Shown: positions 6,246 to 13,446 of the stretch, in pieces | How the letters are laid out: each line of letters begins with the position of its first letter | Position numbering within the stretch: position 1 is the first letter of the stretch | Source of the DNA: Alphaproteobacteria bacterium | GTDB lineage: Bacteria; Pseudomonadota; Alphaproteobacteria; Rhizobiales; Devosiaceae | Length of the DNA stretch: 13,565 bases | Assembly: GCA_024279575.1 (NCBI GenBank) | Contig: JAJRRJ010000223.1 | Location: 1 to 13,565, forward strand | Reading direction: 5' to 3' | Notes under the pieces: generated by a model | What the model was told of the DNA's origin: nothing | Database searches by the model: none | The model's input: the letters and a program-made list of their open reading frames with translations, nothing else | Made by a program: the position numbers and the translations under genes

Positions 6246-8729
6246 TTGAGTTCTGATTTGGATGTCGGCATAACCCTCGCAGCACTTGCGCCGTTTTTCG
6301 CCGCTGCGCTCGCCCCTTTTATTCATCGGTTTACCAAAAGTTATGCGGGTTGGATATTGGCTGTTATTCCGGCCAGTATATTTATCTATTTGCTCAGCTT
6401 TGTTGAACAAATGTCCCGCCGCGAATTCGTTTCAGCCGGGTTTGAATGGATTCCCTCCTATGGCATCAGGTTGTCGTTCTACCTTGATGGGCTAAGCGTT
6501 ACTTTCGCGTTGTTGATTTCGGGCATTGGCACTTTCATTATTTTATACTCAGCGGCCTATCTGTCCGGCCATAAACATCTGGGACGGTTTTTGTCCTTTA
6601 TGCTTTTGTTTATGGGATCCATGCTGGGTTTGGTATTGTCCGATAACCTGATTTCCCTGTTTGTATTCTGGGAACTGACATCAATTACCTCATTCCTGCT
6701 GATTGGCTTTGACCATGTGCGCCAGGCCTCACGCCGCGCCGCAATTCAAGCACTGGTCATTACGGGTGGTGGCGGTCTGGCGTTGCTTGCCGGTATTTTG
6801 CTGCTTCATCAAATTACCAACCAATGGGATATTTCCGAGATTTTTGTTTGGGGAAGCACCATCAAGGAGATGGACATTTATCCATTGGTGTTGGGCTTGT
6901 TCCTGCTTGGGGCATTCACCAAATCAGCACAATTTCCGTTTCATTTCTGGCTGCCCAATGCCATGGAGGCGCCAACACCTGTTTCTGCCTACCTGCATTC
7001 AGCTACGATGGTGAAAGCAGGGATTTATCTGTTAATGCGAATGAACCCCGTTCTGGGCGGCACGACCGAGTGGAACATTATTTTGCCAATTGTGGGCGGG
7101 TTCACCCTGTTATGGGGGGCAGCCATGGCGATGAAGCAAACTGACTTGAAGCAAATGCTTGCCCAGACCACGGTGGCTTCCCTTGGTTTGTTGGTGCTGC
7201 TGATCGGGGTTGGAACCGACGCCGCCCTGTCCGCTGCCGTGCTTTATCTGCTGGCCCACGCCTTTTATAAAGGTGCGCTGTTTATGGTTGCGGGCGGTGT
7301 TGATCATGCCACAGGCACACGCGATATTACGCAGCTTGGCGGGTTGTGGAAGGTGATGCCGGTGACCTTTGTTGCCGTGCTGATCGGTGTTGCAGGAATG
7401 GCAGGGGTTCCCGCAACCGTTGCATTTTTAGCCAAGGAAGAAATGTATGCAGTGCTGGAGGTAAGTTCAGTTTCCGATCTCTTTGAGAATTGGCAAAATA
7501 CTTTGGTTGTATTCGTAATGTTGTTGGGCAACGCAATGATGATGGCGGTTGGTTTGACAATTCTGGTAAAGGCATTTTTGGGCAAGCTGAAAACCACCCC
7601 GCACAAGGCGCATGAGGGCAGTCTGTCTTTATGGATTGGTGCATTGGTTCTAGGTGTGTTTGCAATTTGGGCCGGTACGCAGATTAAATATCTAGGCAGT
7701 ATAATTGTGGGGCCGGTGGCGTCCTCAGTTGCGAACTTTCAGATTTCGCCAAAACTTCATCTTGATTTTGAAATGCTGACAACCCTGCCGTTTTTTATCT
7801 CCACATTGACATGGGTTGTAGGGTTCGTGATTTATTTGGCCATTGAGGATATCCGCGCCATTATGCTTCGGACGTCAAAGGCAATTGGATGGACGTTTGA
7901 CATATTGTTTGACTGGCTGATGTTTGGCTTGATCAAGCTGTCCGCCGCAGTGACCCGTTTTTGGCATCATGGTCGGTGGGAGTTATATCTGATCGTGGTC
8001 TTTGTAGGTGTTGCCCTTGCAATGGCCTTGCCTATGATCGGGAATTTTAATATGCCACAAATGCCCGGCCTGCAGGCACTTTCATTCTTTGAATGGGGCA
8101 TATTCGGCATGGCAGTTGTTGGTTTGTCTGCAGTGGTACTTGCCAAAACCCGGTTAATCGCCATTGTTTCCCTTGGCATCCAGGGTTTTGCCGTGGCCTT
8201 GATTTTCATGTTGTTTGGCGCGCCCGACCTGGGCTTTACCCAGTTTATGGTTGAAACTTTATCGGTGGTGATTTTGGCATTGGTGATGACTCGCCTGCAC
8301 CTTGAGCAAAGAGATGCGCGCGTTCCATGGGAAGTGGCGCGGGATGCTGCCTTGTCTTTAACCGTTGGCATCAGCGTAACTGTTTTGATGATCTCGGTAT
8401 TACAAAATCCAATTGATTTGCGTTTGTCTGAGTTTTTCGCTTTGACAAGTGTGCCAATTGCCCATGGGCATAATATTGTAAATGTTATTCTGGTTGATTA
8501 TCGCGGGTTGGATACACTGGGCGAAATTTCGGTTGTTTTGGCGACCGGAATTGCGATCCTGGCCCTCATCCGTATCAGGGGAGGCGGACCTCAAACCGGA
8601 GTTGGTGCACCAAAGGGTGTAAAAAAACCCAAAAGAGCCAGGAAAGCAACACCAGCCAAATCCAAAAGAAAAACGACGCGTAAATCAACAAAATCCGCTC
8701 AGAAAAAACCAGCGGGACAAAGCACATGA
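6246..8729 (+). CDS. mnhA: Mrp/Mnh cation:proton antiporter subunit A
   Basis: The 827-residue large inner-membrane subunit of the Mrp antiporter, related to NuoL of complex I. It works with B-G to exchange Na+ (or K+) for protons. Ion-path residues expected for the family are visible: E143 (WELTS), K226 (FTKSAQFP), H251/K257 (LHSATMVKAG), H338/K342 (HAFYKGALF) and K397 (AKEEM). The C-terminal MbhD/MbhE-like part is present (FGAPDLGFTQF...E670 at 657-670; DYRGLDTLGE at 751-760). The start must be TTG at 6246: an in-frame TAA sits at 6234-6236, and TAAGAGG lies five bases upstream. Odd feature: residues 787-827 are a hydrophilic tail with 12 Lys, 4 Arg and no acidic residue. Its stop overlaps mnhB (ATGA). 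Confidence 0.95.
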   Translation: MSSDLDVGITLAALAPFFAAALAPFIHRFTKSYAGWILAVIPASIFIYLLSFVEQMSRREFVSAGFEWIPSYGIRLSFYLDGLSVTFALLISGIGTFIILYSAAYLSGHKHLGRFLSFMLLFMGSMLGLVLSDNLISLFVFWELTSITSFLLIGFDHVRQASRRAAIQALVITGGGGLALLAGILLLHQITNQWDISEIFVWGSTIKEMDIYPLVLGLFLLGAFTKSAQFPFHFWLPNAMEAPTPVSAYLHSATMVKAGIYLLMRMNPVLGGTTEWNIILPIVGGFTLLWGAAMAMKQTDLKQMLAQTTVASLGLLVLLIGVGTDAALSAAVLYLLAHAFYKGALFMVAGGVDHATGTRDITQLGGLWKVMPVTFVAVLIGVAGMAGVPATVAFLAKEEMYAVLEVSSVSDLFENWQNTLVVFVMLLGNAMMMAVGLTILVKAFLGKLKTTPHKAHEGSLSLWIGALVLGVFAIWAGTQIKYLGSIIVGPVASSVANFQISPKLHLDFEMLTTLPFFISTLTWVVGFVIYLAIEDIRAIMLRTSKAIGWTFDILFDWLMFGLIKLSAAVTRFWHHGRWELYLIVVFVGVALAMALPMIGNFNMPQMPGLQALSFFEWGIFGMAVVGLSAVVLAKTRLIAIVSLGIQGFAVALIFMLFGAPDLGFTQFMVETLSVVILALVMTRLHLEQRDARVPWEVARDAALSLTVGISVTVLMISVLQNPIDLRLSEFFALTSVPIAHGHNIVNVILVDYRGLDTLGEISVVLATGIAILALIRIRGGGPQTGVGAPKGVKKPKRARKATPAKSKRKTTRKSTKSAQKKPAGQST

Positions 8730-9148
8730 AAACGCTGATATTCAGGACAATTGCACCCACTTTAACTGCTATTATGGTGGTATTTTCGATATTTGTTTTG
8801 TTGCGTGGACACAACGAGCCGGGGGGCGGGTTTATCGGTGGCTTGATAGCTGCGTCGGCGATTGCAATTTACGGGATCGCTGTGGGGGTGAGGGAGGTGC
8901 GAAAAGCACTTGTGGTTGATCCTATTTCATTGGCGGGGTTCGGCGTCTTTATTGCGGGTTTTTCAGGGCTTTTATCGTTGGGTCAATCAGTACCCTACCT
9001 CACAGGTCTGTGGGGCTATATTTCCATCGGGGCAACCAAGATCACGATATCTACGCCCATGATTTTTGATATTGGTGTCTATTTTGCTGTGGTGGGAACA
9101 ATTTCAGCTGTGGCGCTGGCGCTGGAAGAAGGGGATGTAGACAAATGA
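8726..9148 (+). CDS. mnhB: Mrp/Mnh antiporter subunit B
   Basis: A 140-residue membrane protein with four predicted hydrophobic segments. The family signature RGHNEPGGGFIGGL is at 27-40, and TPMIFDIGVYFAVVGT is at 110-125, both typical of MnhB. It is a separate gene rather than fused to A, as in the seven-gene (group 1) Mrp layout; rhizobial Pha systems often carry a fused PhaAB. The start overlaps the mnhA stop as ATGA, and the stop overlaps the mnhC start the same way, so translation is probably coupled. MnhB is needed for the assembled complex but has no catalytic motif of its own that I can identify. Confidence 0.93.
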   Translation: MKTLIFRTIAPTLTAIMVVFSIFVLLRGHNEPGGGFIGGLIAASAIAIYGIAVGVREVRKALVVDPISLAGFGVFIAGFSGLLSLGQSVPYLTGLWGYISIGATKITISTPMIFDIGVYFAVVGTISAVALALEEGDVDK

Positions 9149-9525
9149 GTGAAATGCTGATGGCACCTTTTATTGGTGTATTTTTTGCAACTGCAGTTTA
9201 CCTCATCCTTTCAAAGTCGGTTATTCGCATGCTGCTGGGAATTACGATTTTGGGGAACGGGGTAAATTTACTGATTTTTATCATGGGCCGTGTGACGCGG
9301 GACATTCCGCCCATTGTGCCCGCAGGCTTGAAACAGCCCATTGGTGACATTGCAAACCCCTTGCCTCAGGCGCTTATTCTGACAGCTATTGTTATCGGGT
9401 TCGCCCTTTTTACTTTTCTGTTGGTTTTAGGCTATCGCGCCTACCAGGAACTGGATGCGGACAATACGGACAATATGCGGCTTGCAGAGCCACCCAATCC
9501 CCCACAACCGCCACTAAGCTATTAG
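9145..9525 (+). CDS. mnhC: Mrp/Mnh antiporter subunit C
   Basis: A 126-residue NuoK-like subunit with three predicted membrane segments (about 6-24, 28-48, 75-98). Family features are ILGNGVNLLIF (35-45) and PLPQALILTAIVIGFA (72-87). The C-terminal tail is proline-rich and hydrophilic (about 103-126). The start overlaps the mnhB stop by ATGA. It is the only gene of the operon whose end does not overlap the next gene; nine further bases and a weak AGG site separate it from mnhD. Confidence 0.93.
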   Translation: MSEMLMAPFIGVFFATAVYLILSKSVIRMLLGITILGNGVNLLIFIMGRVTRDIPPIVPAGLKQPIGDIANPLPQALILTAIVIGFALFTFLLVLGYRAYQELDADNTDNMRLAEPPNPPQPPLSY

Positions 9526-9535
9526 GTTACAATTT

Positions 9536-11146
9536 ATGGAATCGCAGTACGAAACAGAATTAGACCTGGAGCTGCCTCAGGCCATGTTGGAGAGGACAAC
9601 AAGTGCGGCTGAATGGAATCTTATTCTACCGGTGGTGATTGCGTTAATGGCAGGGGCGTTGCTTGCCATGGTGCGCCATTCGCGTGGTTCGCAGGTTGGT
9701 TTCTCGGTTTTGGCCGTGTTGGCAATTATCGTTGTTGAAGTGGATTTGTTTTTCCAGGTTCTGGAAACGGGGCCGGTTGCTATGACAATGGGGAATTGGC
9801 TGCCCCCGTTTGGCATCAGCTTTATTGCTGACACTATGAGTGTTTCCTTTGCCCTGGCCGCGTCTTTTGTAACGTTGATTGTTCTCATATATTTTCAGGC
9901 TGAGATCGTCCCCCGTGAAGTACGCCATGGGTTCTACCCTCTGGTTTTGTTACTGCTGGCCGGGGTTACCGGGGCATTCCTTACCGGGGATTTATTCAAT
10001 TTGTATGTGTGGTTCGAAGTGATGCTGATTGCGTCCTTCGGCCTGCTGATTATTGGTGGCCGAAAAATGCAGTTGGACGCCGCCATAAAATATGGCTTTT
10101 TGAATTTTCTGGCGACGACGTTTTTCCTTGTCGGCCTGGGGTATATGTATGGGCTGACCGGCACATTAAACATGGCGGATATCGCGCTTGTGGTCGGCCA
10201 TGCCGATCCAGCACCAATGACTGCCGTTGCCGCCCTGTTTTTGCTGGCCTTTGGCATGAAGGCCGCCGCCTTCCCGGTCAATGCCTGGTTGCCCGCTTCC
10301 TACCATACCCCTGATGCGGCTGTTTCCGCTCTGTTTGGGGGGTTGCTGACTAAAGTTGGCGTCTATGCATTGTTGCGGATTATGATTGCGCTCATGCCTG
10401 CTTCAAGGGAACTGTTCGATCCATTGTTGACCGGCATCGCGGTGTTAACCCTAATTCTTGCCCCAATGGGCGCCATTGCTCAAACTAATTTACGGCGCGC
10501 AATCGGCTTTTTCGTCATCGGGGGAATTGGCGCTGTTTTTGCCGGAATGGCAGTTGCCAATGTTCTGGGGATTGCGGGCGCAGTATTTTATGCCTTCCAC
10601 TCAATGTTGACCATGACGGCCTTTTATCTGGTTGCGGGTCTGGTTGAACGTGTGACGCAGGCAACAGACACCAGGCAAATGGGTGGTGTTTATGCAGCCG
10701 ATTCTCTTATATCCATTTTGTTTATAATTCTGGTTGTTGCCGCCGCCGGCCTGCCGCCATTTCTTGGCTTCTGGCCAAAAATGCTTATTGTTGAAGCCAC
10801 TATTTCTCAGAGCGATTGGATTTTGATGAGTGCGGTTTTGATCAATTCCCTTCTTACATCAATTGCAGGGAGCAGACTGTGGGCTCACATATTCTGGCGC
10901 CCGGGAAGAGAAGGTGCAAACTCAGAAGTGCCCAATGATCACCTGCGCCAGCTTAACTCAACAGAAAAACGAATGGCTCTGAGCGCCGTTTGTGTGCTGG
11001 TCGGTGTCATTGTCATGTTGGGACTATTACCTAACCTATTGTTCAATGCTGCAAATTTTGCTGCAATGGATCTGCTAAGCCCACAAAACTACATCACATC
11101 TACAGGACTTGAATTGGGCTCAAATCTAATGGGGGGAACTCAATGA
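9536..11146 (+). CDS. mnhD: Mrp/Mnh antiporter subunit D
   Basis: A 536-residue NuoN/NuoM-like membrane subunit and a core ion-translocating part of the Mrp complex. Expected charged residues are present: E161 (WFEVML), K242 (GMKAAAFP), K273 (LTKVGVYAL), H355 and K415 (GFWPKMLIVE). At the segment equivalent to HAFYK in MnhA, this protein reads FHSMLTMTAF with no lysine, a pattern I recall from other proteobacterial D subunits. The start is uncertain. ATG 9536 has only AGG 9 bases upstream (overlapping the mnhC stop) and adds an acidic hydrophilic stretch of about 27 residues before the first membrane segment. ATG 9584 would remove 16 of these, but also lacks a well-spaced site. The stop overlaps mnhE (ATGA). 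Confidence 0.93.
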   Translation: MESQYETELDLELPQAMLERTTSAAEWNLILPVVIALMAGALLAMVRHSRGSQVGFSVLAVLAIIVVEVDLFFQVLETGPVAMTMGNWLPPFGISFIADTMSVSFALAASFVTLIVLIYFQAEIVPREVRHGFYPLVLLLLAGVTGAFLTGDLFNLYVWFEVMLIASFGLLIIGGRKMQLDAAIKYGFLNFLATTFFLVGLGYMYGLTGTLNMADIALVVGHADPAPMTAVAALFLLAFGMKAAAFPVNAWLPASYHTPDAAVSALFGGLLTKVGVYALLRIMIALMPASRELFDPLLTGIAVLTLILAPMGAIAQTNLRRAIGFFVIGGIGAVFAGMAVANVLGIAGAVFYAFHSMLTMTAFYLVAGLVERVTQATDTRQMGGVYAADSLISILFIILVVAAAGLPPFLGFWPKMLIVEATISQSDWILMSAVLINSLLTSIAGSRLWAHIFWRPGREGANSEVPNDHLRQLNSTEKRMALSAVCVLVGVIVMLGLLPNLLFNAANFAAMDLLSPQNYITSTGLELGSNLMGGTQ

Positions 11147-11622
11147 ACCGGGCAGCACTCGCCACAGTCCTTGCCCTGATATGGGCAGCAATTACTGGAA
11201 ATTTTTCAGTGCCAAATCTGATTTTTGGCGGTGCAATAAGCCTGCTTGCTCTCTGGCTGGTTCGCAAGGACGTTTCCTCCCCCCATTATTTTCGCAAGGC
11301 GCGCCTTGCAGGCTCCCTGGCACTGTTGTTTTTTTATGAGCTGTCGTTGAGTGCTTCGCGCGTTGCTTTGCTTGTTCTGTCGCCAAATCTAAAGGACAAG
11401 TTGAAACCTGGTATAATTGCGTTTCCATTGACAGTAAAAAGTGATGTTCAAATAACTCTTTTGGCAAACCTGATTACACTCACGCCTGGTACATTGAGCG
11501 TCGATGTTTCAGAGGATAAAAAAAAGTTATACGTCCATGCGCTGTCTGTTCCTGATAAGCAGGCTCTGATTGATGACATTGCGAAGGGATTTGAAGCTAA
11601 AATAATTGAGGTGTTTGAATGA
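11143..11622 (+). CDS. mnhE: Mrp/Mnh antiporter subunit E
   Basis: A 159-residue subunit with hydrophobic segments in the first 80 residues and a soluble C-terminal part. The family signature LANLITLTPGTLSVDV is at 107-122, followed by LYVHAL (129-134). Length and motif fit MnhE well. The start overlaps the mnhD stop and the stop overlaps the mnhF start, both as ATGA. In well-studied Mrp systems E is an accessory subunit of the complex; its own role in ion movement is not settled. Confidence 0.93.
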   Translation: MNRAALATVLALIWAAITGNFSVPNLIFGGAISLLALWLVRKDVSSPHYFRKARLAGSLALLFFYELSLSASRVALLVLSPNLKDKLKPGIIAFPLTVKSDVQITLLANLITLTPGTLSVDVSEDKKKLYVHALSVPDKQALIDDIAKGFEAKIIEVFE

Positions 11623-11939
11623 GCGGTTCAGAGTTTTTACAGTGGGCCGCAATGGTGTCTCTTGGATTGCTGACTGTCGCATTCTTTTTAACGATCTTCA
11701 GGATATTACGCGGTCCAACACTTCCCGATAGAGTACTTGCGCTTGATATGCTGGTGTCAATCGGCATCGCCTATATTGCGGTTGTCGCGATCAAAACTAA
11801 TTTTTCATTATATTTGGATGTGGCGATTGCTTTGGGACTTGTTGGGTTTTTGGCAACTGTCGCATTTGCACGATATATCCTCCAACGCGACCGAAATAGA
11901 ATGGACGACAATCCCAACGCCAAGGAAATTCAAAAATGA
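11619..11939 (+). CDS. mnhF: Mrp/Mnh antiporter subunit F
   Basis: A 106-residue protein with three predicted membrane segments. The conserved loop RGPTLPDRVLALD (31-43) and the stretch LDVAIALGLVGFLATVAFARY (66-86) identify MnhF. The last 20 residues are charged and probably cytoplasmic. ATGA overlaps join it to mnhE and mnhG. It belongs to the seven-subunit antiporter; in some bacteria MrpF homologues also contribute to bile-salt or cholate efflux, but nothing in this sequence indicates that. Confidence 0.93.
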   Translation: MSGSEFLQWAAMVSLGLLTVAFFLTIFRILRGPTLPDRVLALDMLVSIGIAYIAVVAIKTNFSLYLDVAIALGLVGFLATVAFARYILQRDRNRMDDNPNAKEIQK

Positions 11940-12271
11940 TTTACGAAATAGCTGCATATATTGCCGGAATATTTTTGTTGATGGGCGCTTTGTTCAGTCT
12001 GATCGCCGCCATCGGTATTGTTCGCCTTCCTGACCTTTATACGCGCATGCATTCAGCTTCAAAAGTGGGCACAATGGGCGCCGGCTTGAGTTTTTTGGCT
12101 TTGGCAACAGTTGCGTTTGACGGGCCACTGATTTTGCGCGCTATCGTTGGATTTGTCTTTTTGATGTTGACAGCACCGGTATCAGCACATTTGCTGGCGC
12201 GTGCTGCGTGTTTGGCCGGGTATAAGTCAGATAACCTCACAGAACTGAATGATTTTGCTAAAGATCAATAG
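11936..12271 (+). CDS. mnhG: Mrp/Mnh antiporter subunit G
   Basis: A 111-residue protein with three hydrophobic segments and the MnhG signatures RLPDLYTRMHSASKVGTMG (30-48) and LTAPVSAHLLARAA (78-91). It is the last gene of the operon: start ATG overlaps the mnhF stop (ATGA), and the next gene begins 167 bases later with its own promoter. I see no hairpin terminator after it, only T-rich runs at 12272-12290. Confidence 0.93.
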   Translation: MIYEIAAYIAGIFLLMGALFSLIAAIGIVRLPDLYTRMHSASKVGTMGAGLSFLALATVAFDGPLILRAIVGFVFLMLTAPVSAHLLARAACLAGYKSDNLTELNDFAKDQ

Positions 12272-12438
12272 TTTTTACGTGTTTTTACTTATAACTTGAA
12301 TTGTAAATTTATATAAAACTTCGTCAAAATTATTCCAGAAAGTTATGTTGATTTGCCATTATTAAAGGCCTAATAAACTCATCGCAAAAAGAGCGTGACT
12401 TTATGGTCGCATGTAAACAAATCAACGAGGAATATTTT
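12272..12438. other. AT-rich region between mnhG and mucR
   Basis: This 167-base stretch is markedly AT-rich. It starts with two copies of GTTTTTAC (12271-12278 and 12281-12288, 10 bases apart) and holds the mucR promoter at 12348-12376. MucR/Ros proteins are known to bind AT-rich DNA and commonly repress their own genes, so autoregulation here is a reasonable inference. No hairpin terminator for the mnh operon and no open frame of note were found. Confidence 0.5.
12348..12376 (+). promoter_or_regulatory. Sigma70-type promoter of mucR
   Basis: TTGATT (12348-12353) and TAATAA (12371-12376) are exactly 17 bases apart. The predicted start near 12383 gives a leader of about 56 bases before the ATG at 12439. 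Confidence 0.5.
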
Positions 12439-12864
12439 ATGAGTGAGTTGGCAGAGTCAAAACCTGATGTAGATCAGAGTTTGGTTGAAATAAGCGCTGA
12501 TATCGTGTGCGCTTATGTTAGCCACAATGCCCTGAGTCCAGAGGACGTTACAAAGCTGATTTCTGATGTGCATACAACACTACATACACTAAAGTCCGAT
12601 GGGAATTCGGCGGGCAAAATTGACCTAAAACCTGCGGTTTCAATTAAAAAGTCCTTAACCCCTGATTATATTGTGTGCCTGGAAGACGGGAAAAAATTCA
12701 AATCTCTAAAACGTCACATCCGCACCCACTATGATTTGTCACCTGAAGAGTATCGCGAAAAATGGGGATTGCCTGCCAATTACCCCATGGTTGCCCCTAG
12801 CTATTCTAAAGTACGCTCACGCCTGGCACGCGCCAACGGCTTAGGGAAAAAAGCTGGATCCTGA
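12439..12864 (+). CDS. mucR: MucR/Ros-family zinc-finger transcriptional regulator
   Basis: A 141-residue H-NS-like regulator of the MucR/Ros family, which in Alphaproteobacteria controls exopolysaccharide, motility, virulence or cell-cycle genes by binding AT-rich DNA. The N-terminal part (about 14-50) is the oligomerisation region. The finger runs from C80 through D83, H93 and H97 (CLEDGKKFKSLKRHIRTH), with Asp in place of the second Cys. That variant is known in Brucella and Mesorhizobium homologues. The conserved YREKWGLP...YPMVAPSYS follows (105-123). I chose ATG 12439 because GAGG lies 9 bases upstream and family members start here; an in-frame ATG at 12403 would add 12 untypical residues. 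It has its own promoter and terminator. Paralogues are common, so the exact symbol is uncertain. Confidence 0.92.
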   Translation: MSELAESKPDVDQSLVEISADIVCAYVSHNALSPEDVTKLISDVHTTLHTLKSDGNSAGKIDLKPAVSIKKSLTPDYIVCLEDGKKFKSLKRHIRTHYDLSPEEYREKWGLPANYPMVAPSYSKVRSRLARANGLGKKAGS

Positions 12865-12901
12865 CGAATTCAGTTGTTCAAACAGCAAAATTTTTCTGAC
12901 T

Positions 12902-12937
12902 AAAAGCGGCCATCTTTCAGGGGGCCGTTTTCTTTTT
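12902..12937 (+). terminator. Intrinsic terminator after mucR
   Basis: CGGCC (12907-12911) pairs with GGCCG (12923-12927). The flanking AAAA (12902-12905) can pair with TTTT (12928-12931), leaving one bulged G, and a T-rich tail TTTTCTTTTT follows. It lies 38 bases after the mucR stop and separates mucR from the DnaA-like gene. Confidence 0.75.
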
Positions 12938-12955
12938 GTGAGACAATTTATCCCC

Positions 12956-13005
12956 GTGACCAAAATTGCGAATAGGAATAGTATCCTATTTTCGTGAAAG
13001 GTCAC
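12956..13005 (+). promoter_or_regulatory. Nested inverted repeat before the DnaA-domain-IV gene
   Basis: The inner arms AATAGGA (12971-12977) and TCCTATT (12984-12990) are perfect, with a 6-base spacer. The outer arms GTGACC (12956-12961) and GGTCAC (13000-13005) are also perfect and concentric with them. The right outer arm overlaps the last two bases of the ribosome binding site GAAAGG (12996-13001). It could be a repressor operator, or a leader hairpin that restricts translation if transcription begins upstream. No clear -35/-10 pair was found here. Confidence 0.45.
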
Positions 13006-13008
13006 CTT

Positions 13009-13446
13009 ATGCACCAGATTGATATTTCTGCCCCAAGGATAGCTGCCCGAACAGAGAAAAGTTCGCGTGCAGAACGTGCTGTTGCGACCGCCGATAGGGT
13101 GGGGGATTTTAAGGCCTCAATCCTTGCGCGGGTAATTGCAACTGCGCATGAATTGGAGATTAGCGAGTTGTTCCATCATAGTCGCAGCCGCGCGCCTATC
13201 GCTGCTACGCGGCAGCTGGCAATGTATATGATGCACGTTGTGCTTGGTCGCAGCCTGACAGATGTTGGCAAGTTTTACGGTCGAGACAGAACAACAGTCG
13301 CCTATGCCTGTGTTCGAGTGGAGGACATGCGCGATGATCTTGAGTGCGATGCGCAGATAAATGATTTGGAGCTACGTTATGAACGCGCTGTCAAAAGTAT
13401 TCTGACAGCTCAAAATGAGAGCGGTGAGGAATTGGCAATTGAGTAA
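13009..13446 (+). CDS. Stand-alone DnaA domain IV-like DNA-binding protein
   Basis: A 145-residue protein whose middle (about 60-110) matches the helix-turn-helix domain IV of the replication initiator DnaA: SRAPIAATRQLAMYMMH, then SLTDVGKFYGRDRTTVAYA. The AAA+ ATPase and DnaB-contacting domains of DnaA are absent, so it cannot itself be an initiator. It may bind DnaA-box-like sites as a regulator. The DnaA signature RDHTTV reads RDRTTV (92-97), with Arg for the His that helps read the DnaA box. The N-terminal 30 residues are Ala/Arg-rich. ATG 13009 is chosen for GAAAGG 7 bases upstream, in preference to an in-frame GTG at 12994. It overlaps the next frame by 8 bases. Similar short proteins are widespread in Alphaproteobacteria; their role is unclear to me. 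Confidence 0.78.
   Translation: MHQIDISAPRIAARTEKSSRAERAVATADRVGDFKASILARVIATAHELEISELFHHSRSRAPIAATRQLAMYMMHVVLGRSLTDVGKFYGRDRTTVAYACVRVEDMRDDLECDAQINDLELRYERAVKSILTAQNESGEELAIE

Noticed and set aside
9577..10314. Several 94- to 115-codon frames on both strands inside mnhD
   Set aside because: Shadows of a clearly identified membrane protein gene; hydrophobic coding DNA often leaves the other frames open.
12403..12438. ATG 12403 as the mucR start
   Set aside because: No good ribosome binding site, and the 12 extra residues do not fit the family; ATG 12439 has GAGG at a normal distance.
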